Notes: generated from the sequence alone by a model not told the origin. Positions 43,701-53,144 are shown, numbered from the stretch's first letter. The stretch: DNA of 64,000 bases from an uncultured Kordia sp. (GCF_947489565.1 NZ_CANLEA010000017.1:62001-126000); one strand, 5' to 3'. A program made the numbers and translations.

Positions 43701-44197
43701 TCTTCCAAGCTGATAATTGGTTTGTTATTCTTTTTTCCAGCCTGATAAATAAACATGTCTAAATAAGTTTCTTCCTCAAAATCATCTGCGCCAGCTTGTT
43801 TTCGGTATAAATATCCATTAATGATTCTATTGTCAAATCGAATAATACGTCGTACGGCTTCTTTTTCTGAAAACTGTGGATTAAAATTTCGATTGTAAAA
43901 ATTCTCGCCACCATAACTTCTAGGAGAAGCATCAGAATCAGACATTTGTTCATAATTGTGCGCCAGCCATGTTGTTGGATCAGATTCTAAAGCAACAGTT
44001 TCCGCTTCTTCCAAGGCTTTAAAAAAAACATCGTCCAAGCGAAAGGCTACTTTTTTGCTTACATGCATGGTTCCGTACAAAAAAGAAGGTTTTTCCATAC
44101 CATTTCCAGAAACTTCCCAAAGAAGACTTTGCTTTTCTTCTTGAGCAATTAAAATGGATGTGCAACACAGAAATAAGAGTGATATATATATTCTCAT
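40748..44197 (-). CDS. Giant TraB/GumN-family secreted protein
   Basis: An 1149-residue protein with a signal peptide (LLFLCCTSILIAQ). The N-terminal 290 residues are a TraB/GumN domain: SFLYGTMHVSKKVAF with the GxxH motif, and FAGVGAAHLAGEKGMLQML with the second conserved Gly-xx-His. Ordinary members have about 300 residues; here about 850 more follow, with beta-rich blocks (350-620) and helical HEAT-like repeats (770-1010), then a charged C-terminus ending in basic RRKRISG. TraB proteins are putative metal-dependent proteases (Tiki-like). Transcribed alone, divergent from hemH. Confidence 0.9.
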   Translation of the reverse strand: MRIYISLLFLCCTSILIAQEEKQSLLWEVSGNGMEKPSFLYGTMHVSKKVAFRLDDVFFKALEEAETVALESDPTTWLAHNYEQMSDSDASPRSYGGENFYNRNFNPQFSEKEAVRRIIRFDNRIINGYLYRKQAGADDFEEETYLDMFIYQAGKKNNKPIISLEDIKESKYLTSRAAYNILKKRPDEWVQKMFKDQNRYTVQEDAYRDRNIYLLDSIGAAVNTDFYREHMLYKRNENMVIVMDSLMQHKTVFAGVGAAHLAGEKGMLQMLEDRGYKVRPLTSEQTDFALKAKVELEDLHVQPYLNSYSTPDGFITIKTFDELREFVYKEQKFYLAPDMTNGAYLTITRLNTYDQFPNEEKITLEEIDPLLYEDIPGDIISKEPLTSPFPGFSIVNKTKKGDYQKYHIYKTPLEMIIIKFGGKKDFVLQYEKEIFDSIKFREPSNALNTYTSEYGKYEFLFPVNYISDNTKNVGNKLLQAAVNDEYYFFKEVFNNDVGYIEEDAFEASYIHDNFYKKLDVEKMDGKFVNHTYKSYESSAIIDTASQKKIYLKSIIKDESYYVLGFIGDDEKKAKTYFNSFKIKAPKYKRFKTVIDTSLHFSVLTNTKQPSTGPSYSSRYNSDKKAYDQEKKYIAYTSKSNEKILVRRIKYHDLQMFHNIDSLWDGMERFYEYNFVIEDKKLEQKDDVYYSTYVLKDTASAKRVYRKNILKKGVLFSLSTLEDSIAEPSEFVKNFYETFTPLDTLLGKDVFVDKTNIFFDGIKNNDSIVLKSYAKIKFMDKHANPIISILKEHEFPEDRENIKNYLISSLGKLENPRIFPFLKELYVEAYDKPKTQTAILRTLLKHKEETSYEMILELLEKDFPLDSRGTTRLFKTGKDNLVLKKELFPELLKYSSIQEYKTPIYELLTQLNDSSLIKPKIYKRYKSQLLNDAKIEVKRNLGKSSYNYKSGLALERYVKLLFPFRKDKNIKDFYNKLIKTEARSALTTYVALLVENNEQIPQELKEKTFFEDKALAPTLWKLAQKDLLAIVPDSLKTQQRYAKAGLISRIGLDKEKDTISFVKTIKVHNEDGDITIYFFKVQEESRYGESNKLYHVAFVDKPKLSTEPYLLTKTRGERIYGDEIDEEMFEKAVDQVKYKRRKRISGRSGY

Positions 44198-44367
44198 AAA
44201 ATGGGTAGAAAATTTAAAGGTAATCGCGTCATCGGTAAAATGTCAACTAATGTACTAAAGATATAAATTCTATCGTGTTAACAGAATCATAATGCGTAAA
44301 AAAGACTTTTTAATGAGTGTATAAAGATTTCCTATGCTTGTCTGTGTAATTATTGAAGATAGAGTCG

Positions 44368-44375
44368 TATTTTTG
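44368..44375 (+). promoter_or_regulatory. -7 promoter box TATTTTTG for hemH
   Basis: Exact TAnnTTTG 35 bases before the hemH ATG. Confidence 0.5.
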
Positions 44376-44410
44376 TGTTGAAGAAAAAGATTGAAAAATA
44401 AAACAAACAG

Positions 44411-45448
44411 ATGAAAGGTGTATTACTCATTAATCTTGGTTCGCCAGATAGTCCCAACCCAAAAGACGTAAAAAAATATTTAGCAGAATTCCTGATGGAT
44501 GAACGTGTAATTGATGTTCCAAAATGGCTCAGAACATTTTTGGTAAAAGGAATTATCTTAAACACGCGTCCAAAAAAATCAGCAAAAGCATATCAAAAAA
44601 TTTGGTGGGAAGAAGGTTCGCCTTTAATCATCATTTCGGAGCGTTTTCAAGAAAAAATACAAGCGCGTGCTAAAGTGCCTGTAGCTCTAGGAATGCGTTA
44701 CGGTTCCATGAGTATTCAAAAAGGATTGAAAGAATTGCATGATCAAGATGTAGATGAAGTATTGGTGGTGCCATTATATCCGCATTATGCGATGTCTTCT
44801 TCGGAAACCGTAATTGTAAAAACAAAAGAAGAGCAACAAAAGCATTTTCCAGAGATGAAGTTGACGTTTGTGCCATCTTTCTACAATCATCCAGATTATA
44901 TTCGCGTATTATCTGAAAAAATAAAATCACACATCAAAGACATTGATTACGATCACATTCTGTTTTCCTATCACGGAATTCCAGAACGACATATTCGTAA
45001 AACAGATCCAACAAAATCACATTGCAAAATAGATGGAAGTTGTTGCAATACACCATCTAAAGCACATGAATTTTGTTACAGACATCAATGTTTTGAAACC
45101 ACAAAGTTAGTGGGCGAATATTTGGATTTGCCAGAAGGTAAATACAGCAACTCATTCCAATCTCGTTTGGGCGGCGATCCTTGGTTAAAACCATATACAG
45201 ATAAAGAATTTGAACGTTTCCCGGAAGAAGGAAAAAAGAATTTAGTTGTCATCACACCAGCATTCGTAGCAGACTGTTTAGAAACGCTTGAAGAAATTGC
45301 TATGGAAGGTGAAGAAGAATTCAAGGAAGCTGGCGGAGAACAATATCAGCATGTTCCTTGTTTAAATGACGATGACGAATGGGTTAAAGTAATGACACGT
45401 TGGATCAATGAATGGAGTGTAGCTTCTAAAGAGGAAGCAACTGCCTAA
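44411..45448 (+). CDS. hemH: Ferrochelatase
   Basis: A 345-residue enzyme inserting Fe(II) into protoporphyrin IX. The family start is MKGVLLINLGSPDSP; the metal-site His is in ILFSYHGIPERHIRKTDP, and the Glu/Asp pocket in VADCLETLEEIAMEGEEEF. It contains CKIDGSCCN and CYRHQC Cys motifs between the halves, which recall the Fe-S or Cys-rich inserts of some ferrochelatases, though their spacing is not a known cluster motif. The stop overlaps the MATE ATG by one base (TAATG). Confidence 0.97.
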   Translation: MKGVLLINLGSPDSPNPKDVKKYLAEFLMDERVIDVPKWLRTFLVKGIILNTRPKKSAKAYQKIWWEEGSPLIIISERFQEKIQARAKVPVALGMRYGSMSIQKGLKELHDQDVDEVLVVPLYPHYAMSSSETVIVKTKEEQQKHFPEMKLTFVPSFYNHPDYIRVLSEKIKSHIKDIDYDHILFSYHGIPERHIRKTDPTKSHCKIDGSCCNTPSKAHEFCYRHQCFETTKLVGEYLDLPEGKYSNSFQSRLGGDPWLKPYTDKEFERFPEEGKKNLVVITPAFVADCLETLEEIAMEGEEEFKEAGGEQYQHVPCLNDDDEWVKVMTRWINEWSVASKEEATA

Positions 45449-46788
45449 TGGCAACTAACAAATCTGCCGAACTTGGTATTGCGCCTATTGGAAAACTTCT
45501 CATTGCGCAAGCCTTACCTGCATCGATAGGAATTCTGGTCATGTCTTTAAATATGGTAGTCGATACCATTTTTGTAGGACAATGGATCGGAGCTATGGCA
45601 ATTGCAGCAATTACGGTAGTGGTACCACTTACTTTTTTAATTGCTTCCATTGGAATGGCTATTGGAGTTGGTGGTGCATCCATTATTTCCAGAGCTTTAG
45701 GAGCAGAAGATCATGACAAAGCACAACGAACCTTTGGAAACCAAATTGTCATGTCGTTTGGCTTGGCAGTTTTCTTTGTCATTATCGGATTAATTTTTAA
45801 AGAAGAAGCGTTGGCACTCTTTGGTGCGAATGGTGAAATTCTCGCTCCTGCGGAAACCTACTATGTAATTGTCATGTATGGAATTCCGTTTTTGTCTTTA
45901 TGTATGACAGGAAATCCCGTGGTACGCGCAGAAGGCAAACCAAAATTTGCTATGGTAGCGCTTATTTTACCTGCAATCGGAAACATATTTTTCGATTATT
46001 TATTTATCAATGTGTTGGATATGGGCATGGCTGGCGCGGCTTGGGCAACGTCTATTTCATACTTTATCTGCTTTCTATTTATTTACTGGTTCTTTCTTTC
46101 AAAACACAGTGAGCTTAAAATCAGATTGCGTTGTTTTAGGTTAGAACGTGTCATTGTGAGGGAAATTACAGAATTAGGAGGCGTAACCTTAGCAAGACAA
46201 GGAATGGTGAGTATATTATCGATCATTCTCAATCATACACTATTTGCTTATGGAGGAGAAACGTCGGTAACTATCTATGGAATTATCAGTAGAATGTTAA
46301 TGTTTGCTTTATTTCCTGTGATGGGAATTTCGCAAGGATTTTTGCCAATTGCGGGATTCAATTATGGTGCAAAAAAGTTAGAACGTGTGCGGGAAAGCAT
46401 TAATATTTCTATAAAATACGGAACAGGTTTAGCACTGATCATTTTTGCAATCATCATGATTTTTCCAGAACAAATTACAGCCGTTTTTACAAATGATAAT
46501 GTAGTCATTCGCGATACGCCAAATGCATTGCGCTGGGTTTTCTTAGTCACACCATTAATTGCAGTACAAATGATTGGTTCTGGATATTTTCAAGCCATTG
46601 GAAAAGCAATTCCTGCATTATTATTGACGCTTACAAAACAAGGTTTTTTCCTCATTCCATTAATTTTAATCTTACCAAAATACTACGGAATCTTTGGTGT
46701 TTGGGTTGCCTTTCCCATTGCCGATTTATTAGCTACGATTGTTACAGGTTGGTATCTAAATCGAGAAGTGAGACGTACGTTGAAATAG
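45448..46788 (+). CDS. MATE-family efflux transporter
   Basis: A 446-residue protein with about 12 hydrophobic segments in two similar halves (ASIGILVMSLNMVVDTIFVG in the first; GISQGFLPIAGFNYGAKKLE in the second), the hallmark of MATE Na/H antiporters. Translationally coupled to hemH, so it might export a porphyrin or another metabolite, but family members mainly export cationic drugs. Substrate unknown. Confidence 0.95.
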   Translation: MATNKSAELGIAPIGKLLIAQALPASIGILVMSLNMVVDTIFVGQWIGAMAIAAITVVVPLTFLIASIGMAIGVGGASIISRALGAEDHDKAQRTFGNQIVMSFGLAVFFVIIGLIFKEEALALFGANGEILAPAETYYVIVMYGIPFLSLCMTGNPVVRAEGKPKFAMVALILPAIGNIFFDYLFINVLDMGMAGAAWATSISYFICFLFIYWFFLSKHSELKIRLRCFRLERVIVREITELGGVTLARQGMVSILSIILNHTLFAYGGETSVTIYGIISRMLMFALFPVMGISQGFLPIAGFNYGAKKLERVRESINISIKYGTGLALIIFAIIMIFPEQITAVFTNDNVVIRDTPNALRWVFLVTPLIAVQMIGSGYFQAIGKAIPALLLTLTKQGFFLIPLILILPKYYGIFGVWVAFPIADLLATIVTGWYLNREVRRTLK

Positions 46789-47128
46789 ATTTGAGATATT
46801 AGTATTGAGATGTTTCAAATGTCAATTCGAGCGCAGTCGAGAATATTTTGATATTCATACAGTTTCTAAAAACGCTAGCGCGAGTTTCCAAACTCGTGCC
46901 AACAAACAAACAAAAAATAGATTTGGAACTTCTCTTTTTCTTAGTATATCTCGATACAATTTTTCTTCATTTCATTACGAAAAGCCACTCGATATGACGA
47001 TTAGAATTTAATAATAAAGCTAGCGTAAGTTTCCAAACTCGTGCTATCAAACAATTTAACAACCAACAATCATACAATAAAAAGAATAATCCGTATTTTT
47101 AGTAGCTAAAACCAAACCAACCTAAAAA
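46789..47128. repeat. Intergenic region with two copies of the CTAGCG element and other repeats
   Basis: No gene. It holds TTAGTATTGAGATGTT (like the 150-bp repeat start), a GAGCGCAGTCGAGA word (about 46829), and two direct copies of (G/A)CTAGCG..AGTTTCCAAACTCGTGC at 46873-46899 and 47018-47044. The AGTTTCCAAACT part is a palindrome. A weak -7 box (TATTTTTA) precedes the BNR gene. Confidence 0.8.
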
Positions 47129-50100
47129 ATGCGAATCCTAACCATTGTAATGGCGCTATTTCTTACCGTAGCCAGCCAATTTGAAGCACAAGCACAAACG
47201 TTTGACGAAACCTATTATAAAAACCTAGAATACAGACTTATCGGGCCATTTCGTGGTGGGAGAAGTGCGGCTGTAACGGGCGTTCCTAACAAGCCAAATT
47301 TGTTCTATTTTGGAGCAACAGGTGGCGGAATCTGGAAAACAACCAATGGCGGACGTGCTTGGGAAAATATTTCCGATGGATACTTTGGAGGAAGTATCGG
47401 AGCGATCACAGTTTCTAAAAGTGATCCGAATGTTATCTATGTTGGTGGTGGAGAAAAAACCGTGCGCGGAAATGTATCTTCAGGATATGGCGTTTGGAAA
47501 AGTGTCGATGCAGGAAAAACATGGAAAGCATCTGGATTAAAAAATTCAAGACATATTCCAAGAATGGCGGTACATCCAACAAATCCAGATATTGTATACG
47601 CTGGTGTCATGGGAAATATTTACAAATCTTCCAATGAAAGAGGTGTTTATAAAAGTATTGATGGCGGAAAAACGTGGAAAAAAACACTCTTTGCCAATGC
47701 CGATGCAGGAGTTGTTGATTTATTAATCGATCCAACAAATCCAAGAATCTTATACGCTTCTACCTGGCGCGTTCGAAGAACTCCATATAGTTTGAGTTCT
47801 GGTGGCGACGGTTCAGCGTTGTGGAAAAGTACAGATAGTGGTGAAACTTGGACAGAAATCTCTACCAAAAAAGGATTTCCAAAAGGAACGTTAGGAATTA
47901 TTGGAGTTACCGTTTCACCATTAAATAACCAACGTGTTTGGGCAATTATAGAAAACAAAGACAAAGGTGGATTATACCGAAGTGAAGATGGCGGAGAAAC
48001 ATGGAAACAAGTAAATAGCGAACGTAAATTGCGTCAGCGTGCATGGTATTACACACGTTTGTATGCAGATACTGAAAATGTAGATGTTGTATACGTATTA
48101 AATGTACGCTATCATAAAAGTACCGATGGAGGAAAAACATTTAGTACGTACAATGCACCTCATGGTGACCATCACGATTTATGGATTGCACCAGAAAACC
48201 CAAAACGTATGATTATTGGTGATGATGGTGGCGCACAAGTGACGTATGATGGCGGCGAAACTTGGAGTACCTATCACAATCAACCAACTTCGCAGTTTTA
48301 TAGAGTCACAACGGACAACAGTTTTCCATACCGAATTTATGTAGCACAACAAGATAATTCTACCATACGAATTCCGCATAGAACCGATGGTTTTTCAATT
48401 TCAGATGACGATTGGGAAAGCACAGCTGGTGGAGAATCAGCACATATTGCGGTAGATCCAAAAAATAATGACATCGTATATGGTGGAAGCTATGATGGTT
48501 TCCTCACACGAAAAAATCACAGAACAGGAACCGTAAGAGCTATCAATGTTTGGCCAGATAATCCGATGGGACATGGCGCAGAAGGCATGAAATATCGTTT
48601 TCAGTGGAATTTCCCTATCATTTTCTCAAAGCACAATCCAAATCGATTGTATACTTTTTCAAACCGTGTACATGTAACGGAAAATGAAGGACAATCATGG
48701 AATATTATCAGTCCAGATTTAACAAGAAATGATCCAGAAAAATTGAAATCTTCTGGTGGACCAATTACGCAGGATAACACTTCCGTGGAATATTACTGTA
48801 CCATATTTGCTGCCCAAGAATCACCTTTGAAAGAAGGTTTGTTATGGGTTGGAAGTGATGACGGATTGATTCACATTACACAAGATAGTGGACAAAACTG
48901 GGAAAATGTAACACCAAAAGGAATGCCTGAATGGATGATGATCAACAGTATTGAACCAAGTGTTTTTGACGCTGGAACTTGTTATGTAGCTGGAACAAAA
49001 TACAAAACAGGCGATTTTAATCCATACATTTATAAAACAACCGATTACGGAAAAACCTGGACAAAAATCACCAACGGAATCAACTCAGAACACTTTACAC
49101 GTGTGGTTCGTGAAGATCCAAAACGTAAAGGATTGCTATATGCAGGAACGGAAACAGGCATGTATATTTCGTTCAATGATGGGAAAAACTGGCAATCGTT
49201 TCAGTTAAATCTCCCTATTGTTCCTATCACAGATTTAGTGATAAAAGACAACAATTTAGTCGTAGCAACACAAGGAAGAAGTGTTTGGATTATTGACGAT
49301 TTAACCGTGATTCATCAACAATACAACATCACAAAAAATGAAAACATTTTATACCAACCAAAAGATTCGTATAGAATGCGTGGCGGTTCTCGAAAAGGTA
49401 GTAAAACTGATGGGACAAACCATCCAAATGGTGTCATGACCTATTTCTATTTGAACGATTACGATGCAGCAGATGAGGTTTCGTTAACGTATATGGAAGC
49501 TAATGGTGATGTGATTAAAAAATTCAGCACAAAAAATAAAAAGAAAGACAAGCTTACAGTTGAAAAAGGAGGCAATCAGTTTGTGTGGAACATGACGTAT
49601 ACGGGAACAGAGCGTTTAAAAGGTATGATTTTATGGTGGGCAAGTTTACAAGGTCCAAGAGCAGTACCAGGTGAATACAAAGTGAAATTAACCGTAAAAA
49701 AAGAAGGTGCTGATGCTGTAGAAATTACAAAACCATTTACCATTTTAGCAGATAAAAGAGCCGAAAGTACATTGGCAGATATGCAAAAGCAATTTGATTT
49801 CATCAAAGATGTCAATGCAACCATGGACAACGCACACAAATCCATCAAAAAAATTAGAAAAATTAACGCAAAATTGAGTTCTTTTGCAACGCAGTATAAA
49901 GATGATGAAAACGTAAAAGATTTGGTGGAAAAGGCAAAAGAATTGAAAAAACAATTCACAACTATTGAAGAAGCTTTGTATCAAACCAAAAACCGTAGTG
50001 GACAAGATCCGTTGAATTTCCCAATTCGTCTCACTAACAAATTAGGACATTTAAATTCACTGGTAAGTATGGGCGATTTTGCGCCAACAGAACAAGATAT

Positions 50101-50236
50101 TGCGGTAAAAAATGAGTTGACACAAAAAATCAATAAAGAGTTGAATGCATTCAATAACTTGGTAGATACAGAAATCAAAAACTTTAACGAAGCTTTTAAT
50201 GCGAAAAAACTCAATTATTTATTTATAGAAGACTAA
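47129..50236 (+). CDS. Secreted BNR/Asp-box (sortilin-like) repeat protein
   Basis: A 1035-residue protein with a signal peptide (ASQFEAQAQ). Many Asp-box repeats of the S-x-D-x-G-x-T-W type occur (KTTNGGRAWENI, KSVDAGKTWKAS, KSTDSGETWTEI, RSEDGGETWKQV, KTTDYGKTWTKI), giving one or two beta propellers across residues 30-720. The C-terminal 300 residues hold an Ig-like stretch and a helical coiled region (about 890-1030). There is no T9SS sorting domain. Related proteins are annotated as glycosyl hydrolase or VPS10-like, but no catalytic residues can be named. Its stop abuts the hemJ ATG directly. Confidence 0.92.
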   Translation: MRILTIVMALFLTVASQFEAQAQTFDETYYKNLEYRLIGPFRGGRSAAVTGVPNKPNLFYFGATGGGIWKTTNGGRAWENISDGYFGGSIGAITVSKSDPNVIYVGGGEKTVRGNVSSGYGVWKSVDAGKTWKASGLKNSRHIPRMAVHPTNPDIVYAGVMGNIYKSSNERGVYKSIDGGKTWKKTLFANADAGVVDLLIDPTNPRILYASTWRVRRTPYSLSSGGDGSALWKSTDSGETWTEISTKKGFPKGTLGIIGVTVSPLNNQRVWAIIENKDKGGLYRSEDGGETWKQVNSERKLRQRAWYYTRLYADTENVDVVYVLNVRYHKSTDGGKTFSTYNAPHGDHHDLWIAPENPKRMIIGDDGGAQVTYDGGETWSTYHNQPTSQFYRVTTDNSFPYRIYVAQQDNSTIRIPHRTDGFSISDDDWESTAGGESAHIAVDPKNNDIVYGGSYDGFLTRKNHRTGTVRAINVWPDNPMGHGAEGMKYRFQWNFPIIFSKHNPNRLYTFSNRVHVTENEGQSWNIISPDLTRNDPEKLKSSGGPITQDNTSVEYYCTIFAAQESPLKEGLLWVGSDDGLIHITQDSGQNWENVTPKGMPEWMMINSIEPSVFDAGTCYVAGTKYKTGDFNPYIYKTTDYGKTWTKITNGINSEHFTRVVREDPKRKGLLYAGTETGMYISFNDGKNWQSFQLNLPIVPITDLVIKDNNLVVATQGRSVWIIDDLTVIHQQYNITKNENILYQPKDSYRMRGGSRKGSKTDGTNHPNGVMTYFYLNDYDAADEVSLTYMEANGDVIKKFSTKNKKKDKLTVEKGGNQFVWNMTYTGTERLKGMILWWASLQGPRAVPGEYKVKLTVKKEGADAVEITKPFTILADKRAESTLADMQKQFDFIKDVNATMDNAHKSIKKIRKINAKLSSFATQYKDDENVKDLVEKAKELKKQFTTIEEALYQTKNRSGQDPLNFPIRLTNKLGHLNSLVSMGDFAPTEQDIAVKNELTQKINKELNAFNNLVDTEIKNFNEAFNAKKLNYLFIED

Positions 50237-50791
50237 ATGTTGTTAGAATATTACGGTTACATAAAAGCACTGCATTTAATATTTGTAGTCTCATGGTTTG
50301 CGGCTTTGTTTTACATGCCACGTTTGCTAGTATATCAAATAGAAGCCTTTCATAAACCATCTCCTGAAAAGGAAATTTTAGGAAAACAACTCAAACTTAT
50401 GGCAAAACGATTGTGGTTTATCATTGGATGGCCGTCAGCAGTTTTGGCAACTTTCTTTGCAGTTTTATTGCTCATTGCCAATTCAGCACTATTGCAATTG
50501 GGTTGGATGCATGTAAAACTTGCATTTGTGTTTTTATTAATTTTATATCATCTAAAAACACACCAAATGTACAAGCAGCTGCAGCATGATGATGTGCGAT
50601 ACAGTTCTACTTTTATGCGATTGTGGAATGAAGGTGCTACTTTTATTCTATTTGCCGTAATTTTCTTGGTGATTTTGAAAAGCTCCATCAATTGGATTTT
50701 TGGCGTCATCGGAATCTTTGTATTAGGAATCTTATTGATGTTAGGATTTAAGCTGTACAAACGCATACGCGAGAAAAATCCGGAGGCATAA
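50237..50791 (+). CDS. hemJ: Protoporphyrinogen IX oxidase, HemJ type
   Basis: A 184-residue four- to five-helix membrane protein matching HemJ: KALHLIFVVSWFAALFYMPR holds the conserved early His and the YxPR motif, and LGWMHVKLAFVFLLILYH holds the essential Lys. It oxidises protoporphyrinogen IX to protoporphyrin IX in the inner membrane, using heme and the respiratory chain. It sits directly after the BNR gene stop (TAAATG). It supplies the step between hemF and hemH, both in this window. Some annotations call the family CopD-like. Confidence 0.88.
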   Translation: MLLEYYGYIKALHLIFVVSWFAALFYMPRLLVYQIEAFHKPSPEKEILGKQLKLMAKRLWFIIGWPSAVLATFFAVLLLIANSALLQLGWMHVKLAFVFLLILYHLKTHQMYKQLQHDDVRYSSTFMRLWNEGATFILFAVIFLVILKSSINWIFGVIGIFVLGILLMLGFKLYKRIREKNPEA

Positions 50792-50837
50792 TTTGGCTTG
50801 ATTATTGTGCAAACGCAAGGAAGATAAACCCACATTC

Positions 50838-52298
50838 ATGAAACCAGCTAGACTTTCATTACGTTCTCGAATATTTGCTTACATGATTCTTTTGATTCTT
50901 GTTGCGTCTATTTTGATTGCCATCGTTACCATTAATCAATATCGAGAACAATCGAAGGAATATCATGATAGAAGATTAGATAGAAAAGAAGAACAAGTAC
51001 AATCGCACGTAGAATATTTAATCAATAAAGAAACCACTTATATTGTAAATACGGAGAACTTGGGACTTATCTTTAAAGATAGAGATGCAATCTATAAAAT
51101 TGCAGATATCCTTAAATTAAAGATTAATTTATACAGTCTTGAAGGTGATTTTATCATTACTTCAGATACTTCAATACGAAGTGAAAGCATTTTAGAATGT
51201 TTGACAGCAGAAGTTTTGAATGGTTTGCGAAACAGTCCTGAGAAAAAGTTTGCTGATAGTAAAATTGTCCTAAATGATAAAGAATACCAATCTTCGTATA
51301 ATATTATTACAGATTCAAAATTTAAACCTTTAGGAATTATCAATCTACAATTTGAAGTAGATGATTCATTTGAGAAAGAATTAAACGAGTTTTTAGGACG
51401 TTTGGCATTTGCGTATCTCATTATGTTTGTGATCGCCATTGTATTTGCATATTATATATCGAGATACATTACAAAATCATTGAAGAAAATAGGCGAAAAG
51501 TTAGATCAAACACGCTTTAACAAACGCAATGAAAAGATTATAGTAGAAAATGCGGGAGAAGAGATATACAACTTAATTACGGCATACAATAGTATGATTG
51601 ATGAGTTGGAAGAAAGTGCTGTAAAACTAGCAAAAAGCGAACGTGAACAAGCGTGGCGCGAAATGGCAAAACAAGTAGCCCACGAAATCAAAAATCCGTT
51701 GACACCAATGCGTTTGAGTGTACAAAGTTTTCAACGAAAATTTGATCCGAATGATCCAAAAATTCATGAAAAAGTAAATGAATACACCAAAACGCTCATT
51801 CAGCAAATTGATACCATGAGTAATATTGCTTCGGCGTTTTCAAACTTTGCCAAAATGCCAGCGCAGCAAAATGAAATGTTGAATGTGGTTGAAATTACAC
51901 GTTTGGCAATGGAAATTTTTAATGAAAACTATATCAACTATTCGTACGAAGAAGCAGAAATCATTGCAAAATTTGATAGAACACAGCTGATTCGAGTAAT
52001 TACCAACTTGGTGAAAAATGCCATACAAGCCATTTCAAATGATCGTCCGCCGCGCATTGATGTTCGTGTGTTTGAAGAAAATAATATGGTGACCATTACG
52101 GTAAAAGATAATGGAATTGGGATCACCAAAGAAAATGAACCAAAAATATTTGAGCCAAAATTTACCACAAAAACCAGTGGAATGGGATTAGGACTCGGAA
52201 TGGTAAAAAATATTGTAGAAACTTACGAAGGAAGTATTACTTTTACATCCGAAGAAAATAAAGGCACAACATTTAGGGTGTCATTTCCAAAAAACTAA
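50838..52298 (+). CDS. NtrY-like membrane sensor histidine kinase
   Basis: A 486-residue kinase from ATG 50838; a longer frame starts with TTG at 50805 and adds 11 polar residues. Membrane helix 1 (AYMILLILVASILIAIVTI), an extracytoplasmic sensor region (about 35-190), helix 2 (FAYLIMFVIAIVFAYYISRY), HAMP (about 215-270), HisKA with H-box EMAKQVAHEIKNPLTPMRLS, and HATPase with MGLGLGMVKNIVETY. The NPLTPMRLSVQSF H-box matches NtrY-type kinases. The response regulator is not adjacent. Fourth gene region of the BNR-hemJ-kinase-hydratase run. Confidence 0.93.
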   Translation: MKPARLSLRSRIFAYMILLILVASILIAIVTINQYREQSKEYHDRRLDRKEEQVQSHVEYLINKETTYIVNTENLGLIFKDRDAIYKIADILKLKINLYSLEGDFIITSDTSIRSESILECLTAEVLNGLRNSPEKKFADSKIVLNDKEYQSSYNIITDSKFKPLGIINLQFEVDDSFEKELNEFLGRLAFAYLIMFVIAIVFAYYISRYITKSLKKIGEKLDQTRFNKRNEKIIVENAGEEIYNLITAYNSMIDELEESAVKLAKSEREQAWREMAKQVAHEIKNPLTPMRLSVQSFQRKFDPNDPKIHEKVNEYTKTLIQQIDTMSNIASAFSNFAKMPAQQNEMLNVVEITRLAMEIFNENYINYSYEEAEIIAKFDRTQLIRVITNLVKNAIQAISNDRPPRIDVRVFEENNMVTITVKDNGIGITKENEPKIFEPKFTTKTSGMGLGLGMVKNIVETYEGSITFTSEENKGTTFRVSFPKN

Positions 52299-52306
52299 AT
52301 AAAACC

Positions 52307-53089
52307 ATGAGCTACGAAAACATATTAGTACAAGAAGATAACGGAATTGCAACGATTACAATTAATCGTCCAAAAAAATTAAACGCACTTAACAAAGATA
52401 CTATTCAAGAATTGCACACTGCTTTTGAAGCCTTAGATGCTTCGGCTGATGCAAAAGTAATTGTATTGACAGGAAGTGGTGAAAAAGCCTTTGTTGCTGG
52501 AGCAGATATTAGTGAGTTTGCACATTTTTCTGTAGAAGATGGAGGAAAGTTAGCGGCAAAAGGACAAGAATTATTGTTTGATTTTGTACAAAACTTAACT
52601 ACGCCCGTAATTGCAGCTGTAAATGGATTTGCGCTTGGTGGCGGATTGGAATTGGCCATGGCTGCACACTTTAGAGTAGCAAGTGATAATGCAAAAATGG
52701 GCTTGCCAGAAGTATCTCTTGGTGTAATTCCTGGATATGGCGGAACGCAACGTTTGCCGCAATTGGTTGGAAAAGGAAAAGCAATGGAAATGGTGATGAC
52801 AGCAGGAATGATTGGTGCCGAAGAAGCCAAACAATGCGGATTGGTAAATCATGTAACAACGCAAGAAGAATTGTTACCATTAGCGTATAAATTGGCAAGC
52901 AAAATAATGCGAAACTCTTTAGTAGCCATTCGTGGAGCTATCAAAGCAATTAATGCAAATTATACCGATGGAGTGAATGGATACGAAACAGAAATTGAAG
53001 AATTTGGAAACTGTTTTGGAACGGAAGACTTCAAAGAAGGAACGACAGCTTTCTTAGAGAAAAGAAAAGCCGATTTTCCAGGAAAATAA
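52307..53089 (+). CDS. Enoyl-CoA hydratase
   Basis: A 260-residue crotonase-fold enzyme. Both catalytic Glu are present: one in ALGGGLELAMA and one in GLPEVSLGVIPGYGGTQRL. The oxyanion hole is in KAFVAGADISEF. It hydrates 2-enoyl-CoA in fatty-acid or butanoate breakdown. It begins 8 bases after the kinase stop and ends with a terminator. Confidence 0.95.
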   Translation: MSYENILVQEDNGIATITINRPKKLNALNKDTIQELHTAFEALDASADAKVIVLTGSGEKAFVAGADISEFAHFSVEDGGKLAAKGQELLFDFVQNLTTPVIAAVNGFALGGGLELAMAAHFRVASDNAKMGLPEVSLGVIPGYGGTQRLPQLVGKGKAMEMVMTAGMIGAEEAKQCGLVNHVTTQEELLPLAYKLASKIMRNSLVAIRGAIKAINANYTDGVNGYETEIEEFGNCFGTEDFKEGTTAFLEKRKADFPGK

Positions 53090-53111
53090 ATAAGACAAAA
53101 TGATAGCTGAT

Positions 53112-53144
53112 AAAGTCGTGGTTGTACAATCACGACTTTTTTTA
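53112..53144 (+). terminator. Terminator after the enoyl-CoA hydratase gene
   Basis: AAAGTCGTG (53112-53120) pairs with CACGACTTT (53131-53139), with TTGTACAA extending the stem inside, followed by a run of Ts. Confidence 0.92.

Noticed and set aside
49576-50214. Long minus-strand frames opposite the BNR and hemJ genes
   Set aside because: They are antisense shadows: Phe/Cys/Ser-rich, with no start context or family, while the plus-strand genes are clear.
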